Positions 7,101 through 8,388 of a stretch of DNA of 8,388 bases are shown here, in pieces. Position numbers and translations under genes: made by a program. The DNA comes from an uncultured Ruminococcus sp. (GTDB taxonomy: Bacteria; Bacillota; Clostridia; Oscillospirales; Ruminococcaceae): assembly GCA_946183385.1 (NCBI GenBank), contig CAMHBN010000068.1, positions 1-8,388 of the forward strand, in the 5' to 3' direction. The notes below the pieces were generated by a model, which made no database searches, had not been told where the DNA came from, and worked only from the letters and a program-made list of their open reading frames with translations. Numbering within the stretch: position 1 is the first letter of the stretch; each line of letters starts with the position of its first letter.

Positions 7101-8388
7101 AATGCACGGAGATAGAGCTTGCCGTCCGCATAAGCTGTGAGATCGAGGGTGTATGACGTGCTGAAGTAAGCTCCGCCCTTCTCGTTGCTGATAACAGCGG
7201 CGTTGCTCCACTCAGCGTCCTTTTCGTTTGACTGCGAAGCCTGTATCGTCACTGAAGCCACGTTGAAATCGTCCTGAGCCGTCACTGTGAGCGGGATGGA
7301 CTTGTTGAAGTAAGCGGGCTTGGGTCCGAATGCAGCGATGATAGGAGCAACTGTATCGGAGGTAGTAACGAATGTGAACGGCTCTGAGTATTCGCCCACA
7401 TTTTTGTAGATGTCAACAGCTGCGACCTCGATAGTGTATGAGGTCTCGGGAACAAGACCCGAGAGGTTGATACCGAGAGTTGTGGAGGTGGTAGCTGTGC
7501 TTACCTTCTCCGTGTCCTCGGTCGGGTAATACTTAACTGTGAAGTAGCTGAAATCGTCGTCGGGCACGTCGTCCCACGCGATGGAAGCCGTAACGTCGGT
7601 AACAGCCGCCGAGCGCACGTTCACTACCTGTGCGGGACCTGCGTTATCGACAGCGTAGATGTGGACGAGCTCCTTGCTCTCGTTGCCCGCGTAGTCGTAA
7701 GCTGCGGCACGAAGCTTGATGTTCGCTTCCTCGTACTTTGTCGTATCGAAGCTGTAGCTCACCGACGAGCCCTTGCCCTCGAAGAGCTTGCTCCACGTTG
7801 CGCCGTCGTCCTCGGAGATGAATCCCGCAACGGACGCAACACCAATGTTGTCCTCAGCCTTTACGGAGATAGTGACAAAGTGGCTGAGCACCTTGCCGCT
7901 CTCGGGGAGGAAGAGAGTTACCTCGGGGACAGTCTCGTCACCCTTTGCGGCAGCGGACTTCTCATCGGAGTAGATACCCTCCTGTCCGAACTTGTCAACA
8001 GCGCACATCATATAGAAGTAGATGTCGCCCTCTGCGAGGTCCTTGTCGACATATTCGAGGGTTTCGCGCTTGTCTATGTATTTGAGCAGCTTATAAGCGC
8101 TCGTTTCTGTTCTGCGGTAGAGGTTGTAGCCGACGACCTTCGCCTCTGAGGCAATACCCCACGTGAGCTTCATTTCCTTTTCGCCCTCGTACACGTCGAA
8201 GCCGAAAACCTGCTCGGGAGGTGTGGTGTCTACCGTCACCGTGAGTGACTTCTCGGCAGAGCCGCCGTCCCTGTCCGTGACACTGAACGTGAGTGTATAC
8301 TCGCCGCTCGGGATGTCCTTGAGGTTCCAGCGGATATCAGCCGCGGATACAGCGGTGTTCTCGCCGCTGAATATGGTCTGCTCCTCGC
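1154..8388 (-). CDS. Giant multidomain extracellular protein with C-terminal dockerin (5' partial)
   Basis: One uninterrupted frame runs from the right edge to TGA at 1154-1156, at least 2410 residues. It is still open at 8388, so the true start lies outside and GTG at 8237-8239 is internal. Counting from the first complete codon: Ig-like/FN3-like alternation 1-749, PKD 750-835, CnaB-like 838-921, Gly/Trp-rich loop 978-1005, unassigned beta modules 1024-1287, second CnaB-like 1289-1371, acidic linker 1377-1423, unrecognised beta-rich domain 1425-1715, probable beta-propeller 1762-2132, two CARDB-like domains 2135-2330, dockerin 2336-2407. Dockerins bind cohesins, so the protein is presumably secreted and tethered to a cellulosome scaffoldin or surface anchor. 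The signal peptide must lie beyond the window. No glycoside hydrolase, esterase, lyase or protease signature is recognised, which suggests a structural or binding role, though an enzyme could lie in the missing N-terminus. It is followed directly by an LRR-protein gene. Confidence 0.95.
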   Translation of the reverse strand, partial: EEQTIFSGENTAVSAADIRWNLKDIPSGEYTLTFSVTDRDGGSAEKSLTVTVDTTPPEQVFGFDVYEGEKEMKLTWGIASEAKVVGYNLYRRTETSAYKLLKYIDKRETLEYVDKDLAEGDIYFYMMCAVDKFGQEGIYSDEKSAAAKGDETVPEVTLFLPESGKVLSHFVTISVKAEDNIGVASVAGFISEDDGATWSKLFEGKGSSVSYSFDTTKYEEANIKLRAAAYDYAGNESKELVHIYAVDNAGPAQVVNVRSAAVTDVTASIAWDDVPDDDFSYFTVKYYPTEDTEKVSTATTSTTLGINLSGLVPETSYTIEVAAVDIYKNVGEYSEPFTFVTTSDTVAPIIAAFGPKPAYFNKSIPLTVTAQDDFNVASVTIQASQSNEKDAEWSNAAVISNEKGGAYFSTSYTLDLTAYADGKLYLRAFAVDKSGNKGELSAVYEYVIKRTAPEAPTKFSASSDSNAIELKWEPYEDKTESAYFSLYRSDAEDGDYKAILTKSSSLNYFDRSAETGKTYFYKLTAIDAAGNESAMSEAVSAVLKEDNEKPEIVSVSPAETEVLSTVHNKVSALVSDNVKLASVTMEYRLGEDDEFKSFAEFKEINDYYTVAEGTLPAAALKADSVEVRVNAVDGAGLSAETKTVKYTVDNSFTDIKEINAEQLSDHIALTWKAEENKLSTGYYIYKKANNGSWQRIGSMEADAEKEGEYLFTDYSVNAAGTVTYKVEAYCSNGIMTYKETSPVKIYTAPEASLVVENAQQKGVEYIFDATGCRDYYGIESIVLDFGDGTSVSDTSAATAKFIHKYTETGTYTAKLTCTNEQGLVSTCERTIEVIERVLMGESTVFVKTTDGKPAGGINVYVDLGQERQKKLSTDSNGKVTFTTVAGLHTIGVFGDGYLPAEKECTILAGTGNCFYFTVTQEDIVTADFKVERMKLDEIKAAGIDITAPENQHIVEVEVNITYKAHEQDKGRMHFYANGKGGIVGGGGWFGGWGGGSWGGGGTGGSVTKPVYVNINPDTNEVDTLITMTVPVKASFLKEFFHASLTVYNNADEQYTISQNEVKLNLPDGLTLVDTEKSDAANVSFETLEGKSFKDIDWIIRGDKDGTYNISASYSGHLDRFNEDITAEFTPDEPITVYGEKAVAVDIIVPEQLFNNRFVFEVRMTNNCPVDVYCPNTDVGAIVSSALGNANSKMPHIYQRSIKKNGKYVRILPTDEPALETLEPGFTYSVIYECMDVFEGIDGVGEDSFYDSRLDVVNASLKVLNGSRIPVSLSVVPNTEFIIIEELKEIKYDHDTQFVLFVTGGKYQKPLKNATVKFNGTEASTEDEGYVVLDLPTDPKEQHIMTVTCGGYKRREMLPYVGYQNGIDYIQLESSGMYKEDEKEEEEEQGREYEQGHLQEGYVDGNGGFIDTPGPVGDPEDDAYSWGKYNGTMKLGKSFEYEFNDDLPIIGGHTFKLDNLNLPVKLSLDDEGFASIILFDPEYDLLAKIKGEEPEEKEDKRIQKEFKAAQKVIEDYKGKTAKQVAEDIKKAPIKKNPFKFKDGETSFDLKVLGALSASYDPKKGFAESVRTGGVVFRGQLLFQFEFKYEWETTIVLVSVPVAISVGVGLKLNINTTFTIECNNGDLDITGSLAADFTVSGEVFAGAGVAGAIAAGAYGEIKISFYVTIISLVPEDIGLNKITYEYEVGAKAYIGPFEIKKSMFSSDDPIVLYSKRDKQQGKTAALGGLFSAMYDESQYTLDGDISGSVWISGDNKKISGDNGYLALTELASGTLDESQIQLGVIGDKLVMVYLDGDPNRDAVNAYRLMYSVYTADGGWSAPAQVDADETGDFAPYLWTDGSRMFLIYQNTADGLTDEAELTDWTAAQNIAVSEFDTETDTFGEPSAITTDGNVLDKKPVITMVGDEVYAVWVSNTENSYLGTDNANSIMVSELGEGGWSAPEAVLEGASAITDITAAPHNDRLYIVYVSDDDNDLTTEEDRTLRTIKYGELQPYAIASGYVSAPVFAKAASDSDSCLYWQQKENIRRSENLTDAEYLFDEGISAVCAGFEIEGDHILWTAADGEKSSNLYESVYDSASGKWGEPIKLTEQGQYLRNVQAVSYGDKIMTVMDRTKTEITADDVITSSGIVTLDISCISNIAVIDVDFDEDDYRAGEAMPVDITVENRGDSALNGVHVTIAGEDGKAVFDKVVECELPVNGVVHVEGEITPDTSKEFTVSVNTAEDTDTFADDSTFKLSAEFSVLDISAEKTDNNTLAITVANNGTAAGSDDITVSELMTGRVLDTVSFNDIAAGESSTKNIDLSKYDVATGGITLKGSGLSAEKVLYDAMSGVEASAEEYKLGDVNNDGRVDAKDATMVLVYYSMMSSGKEGNLTDVQKKAADMNNDSLIDAKDASKILAIYAAASTGKETL
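1166..1381 (-). other. Type I dockerin domain, C-terminus of the giant protein
   Basis: Two duplicated F-hand calcium loops are visible: DVNNDGRVDAKD (1328-1363) and DMNNDSLIDAKD (1211-1246). Each has Asp/Asn at loop positions 1, 3 and 5 and Asp at 12, and each is followed by a helix (ATMVLVYYSMMSSG and ASKILAIYAAASTG). This is the standard dockerin layout and the last domain before the stop. Dockerins bind cohesins on scaffoldins or cell-wall anchors. The DAKDA loops and the (Y)YxxxSxG ends resemble ruminococcal dockerins (family knowledge). Confidence 0.95.
1397..1984 (-). other. Two CARDB-like beta-sandwich domains
   Basis: The first unit contains RAGEAMPVDITVENRGDSAL followed by GVHVTIAGEDGKAVFDKVV. 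The second contains NNTLAITVANNGTAAGSDD followed by GESSTKNIDLS. The 'VxNxGxxxxxxhxV' strand pattern is characteristic of CARDB/APHP-type Ig-fold spacer domains in bacterial extracellular proteins. They connect the propeller to the dockerin. The exact family was not verified. Confidence 0.65.
1991..3103 (-). other. Probable beta-propeller (about seven blades)
   Basis: About 370 residues show a repeating blade pattern of 40-65 residues: a strand ending GDxxYxVWxS or a variant (IGDKLVMVYLD, DGSRMFLIYQN, VGDEVYAVWVS, HNDRLYIVYVS, EGDHILWTA, YGDKIMTVM), then an outer strand and a turn of the type GGWSAPxxV (GGWSAPAQV, TFGEPSAIT, GGWSAPEAV, GKWGEPIKL). This resembles the BNR/sialidase-like and other secreted propellers. 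I count six clear blades and one degenerate one (near SDSCLYWQQ). No canonical Asp-box and no catalytic set is seen here, so a binding role is likelier than an enzymatic one. Confidence 0.7.
3242..4114 (-). other. Unrecognised beta-rich hydrophobic domain with helical insert
   Basis: About 290 residues do not match a family I recognise. It opens with alternating beta strands (KSFEYEFNDDLPIIGGHTFK, LPVKLSLDDEGFASIILF). A charged, probably helical insert follows (3794-3928, rich in K and E, for example RIQKEFKAAQKVIEDYK). Then comes a long run of strands with Gly/Ala/Val alternation at 3380-3619 (VSVPVAISVGVGLKLNINTT, GSLAADFTVSGEVFAGAGVA, GAYGEIKISFYVTIISL). The domain closes with GAKAYIGPFEIKKSMF. 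No transmembrane helix is evident because strands are broken by G, N, D and T. A large barrel or sheet with a hydrophobic face is the simplest reading (inference). Confidence 0.55.
4118..4258 (-). other. Acidic and Gly/Pro-rich interdomain linker
   Basis: The segment starts YKEDEKEEEEEQGREYEQG and continues with a Gly/Pro/Asp-rich stretch (DGNGGFIDTPGPVGDPEDD). It has low complexity and no predicted core, and it separates the second CnaB-like domain from the beta-rich domain. It is probably disordered and exposed, splitting the protein into an N-terminal half and a C-terminal half. Confidence 0.7.
4274..4522 (-). other. Second CnaB/carboxypeptidase-regulatory-like domain
   Basis: The pattern FVTGGKYQKPLKNATVKFNG, then TEDEGYVVLDLP, then HIMTVTCGGYKRREM fits the prealbumin-like fold: a strand, 'plxnatV.f.g', 'T.edGyv.l.lp', and a final strand with a Gly-Tyr. 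It is a usual spacer in bacterial surface proteins. No isopeptide-forming triad could be assigned with confidence. Confidence 0.55.
4526..5317 (-). other. Unassigned beta-sandwich-like modules
   Basis: About 264 residues probably form two or more Ig-fold modules. The first contains HASLTVYNNADEQYTISQNE, VKLNLPDGLTLVD, DIDWIIRGDKDGTYNISASY and PITVYGE. The second contains VAVDIIVPEQLFNNRFVFEV, RMTNNCPVDVYCPNTDVGA and LEPGFTYSVIYECMDVF. The W(I)IRGDxxGxY run contains an RGD tripeptide, which is probably just a turn. I do not recognise a named family, and the domain limits are approximate. Confidence 0.45.
5372..5455 (-). repeat. Gly/Trp-rich low-complexity loop
   Basis: Twenty-eight residues consist mostly of Gly with four aromatic residues (GGIVGGGGWFGGWGGGSWGG, then GGTGGS). 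It lies between beta strands (YKAHEQDKGRMHFYANG before, SVTKPVYVNINPDTNEVDTL after). The coding strand here is G-rich, with two GGGG runs and many GG steps. The flexible, aromatic-bearing loop could be an exposed binding patch or a disordered insert. Confidence 0.85.
5624..5875 (-). other. Carboxypeptidase-regulatory/CnaB-like domain
   Basis: The series GESTVFVKTTDGKPAGGINV, YVDLGQERQ, LSTDSNGKVTFTTVAGLHTI and GDGYLPAEKECTI matches the prealbumin-like carboxypeptidase-regulatory pattern (G.V.d..gkP..g..V.v, T...G.v.f..v..G.y.i, ..Gy....). It follows the PKD domain with only a few residues between. It is a structural Ig-fold spacer. Confidence 0.75.
5882..6139 (-). other. PKD domain
   Basis: The hallmark DFGDGT loop is present, followed by FIHKYTETGTYTAKLTCTNE (the PKD signature W/DFGDG...H.Y...G.Y.v.L...N) and a closing strand TIEVIERV. 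PKD domains are Ig-fold spacers common in secreted polysaccharide-degrading and surface proteins. Two cysteines (in LTCTN and STCERT) are close enough to pair. Confidence 0.88.
6140..8388 (-). repeat. Alternating Ig-like / fibronectin type III-like domain stalk
   Basis: Eight domains alternate. Ig-like: 8388-8230 (partial), 7927-7646, 7351-7037, 6742-6437. FN3-like: 8215-7949, 7642-7358, 7033-6755, 6433-6140. The FN3 units share a W in strand B (LTWG, IAWDD, LKWEP, LTWKA), a YxhYR/K strand and a late YxhxAxD. The Ig units share DxxxVASV and a final AVDxxGN-like strand, and are joined to the next FN3 by VDTTPP, VDNAGP, KRTAPE or VDNSFT. Such arrays hold functional domains away from the cell or scaffold surface. 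The array may continue past the right edge. Confidence 0.82.

Noticed and set aside
8237..8239. GTG as the start codon of the giant protein
   Set aside because: The frame continues open for 49 more codons to the window edge, and these encode the end of an Ig-like domain (EYTLTFSVTDRDGG then AEKSLTVTVD). No ribosome-binding site precedes the GTG, so it is an internal valine.

Overview
The window holds parts of two protein genes, both on the minus strand, with only 14 bases between them. No RNA gene, mobile element, CRISPR array or terminator was seen. Both genes run off an edge, so neither protein is complete here.

Upstream gene (complement of 1154..8388, 5' end outside the window). It encodes at least 2410 residues of a giant multidomain extracellular protein. 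In protein order it has: an alternating stalk of Ig-like and fibronectin type III-like domains (8388 to 6140); a PKD domain (6139 to 5882); a carboxypeptidase-regulatory/CnaB-like domain (5875 to 5624); a segment with a Gly/Trp-rich loop (5455 to 5372); unassigned beta-sandwich-like modules (5317 to 4526); a second CnaB-like domain (4522 to 4274); an acidic linker (4258 to 4118); an unrecognised beta-rich hydrophobic domain carrying a charged helical insert (4114 to 3242); a probable beta-propeller (3103 to 1991); two CARDB-like domains (1984 to 1397); and a C-terminal type I dockerin (1381 to 1166). No catalytic domain is recognisable in the visible part.

Downstream gene (complement of 1..1139, 3' end outside the window). 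It encodes a secreted BspA-like leucine-rich-repeat protein. It has a clear signal peptide, a short linker and at least 13 repeats of the LRR_5 type. Its ribosome-binding site begins at the last base of the upstream stop codon, so the two genes are almost certainly co-transcribed.

Organism: the dockerin, with duplicated DAKDA calcium loops and helices ending in YYSMMSSG and YAAASTG, together with the AAAGGAG Shine-Dalgarno sequence and the BspA-like LRR neighbour, suggest an anaerobic gut or rumen Firmicute. A Ruminococcus or related Oscillospiraceae is most likely. This is inferred from the protein style, not from a marker gene.

Joint role (inference): the dockerin should plug the giant protein into a cohesin-bearing scaffoldin or cell-surface anchor. 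The stalk and propeller would then present binding surfaces. The LRR protein could be a second surface or cellulosome-associated binding protein, possibly with its own dockerin beyond the left edge. The least explained parts are the hydrophobic beta-rich domain, the unassigned sandwich modules and the Gly/Trp-rich loop.
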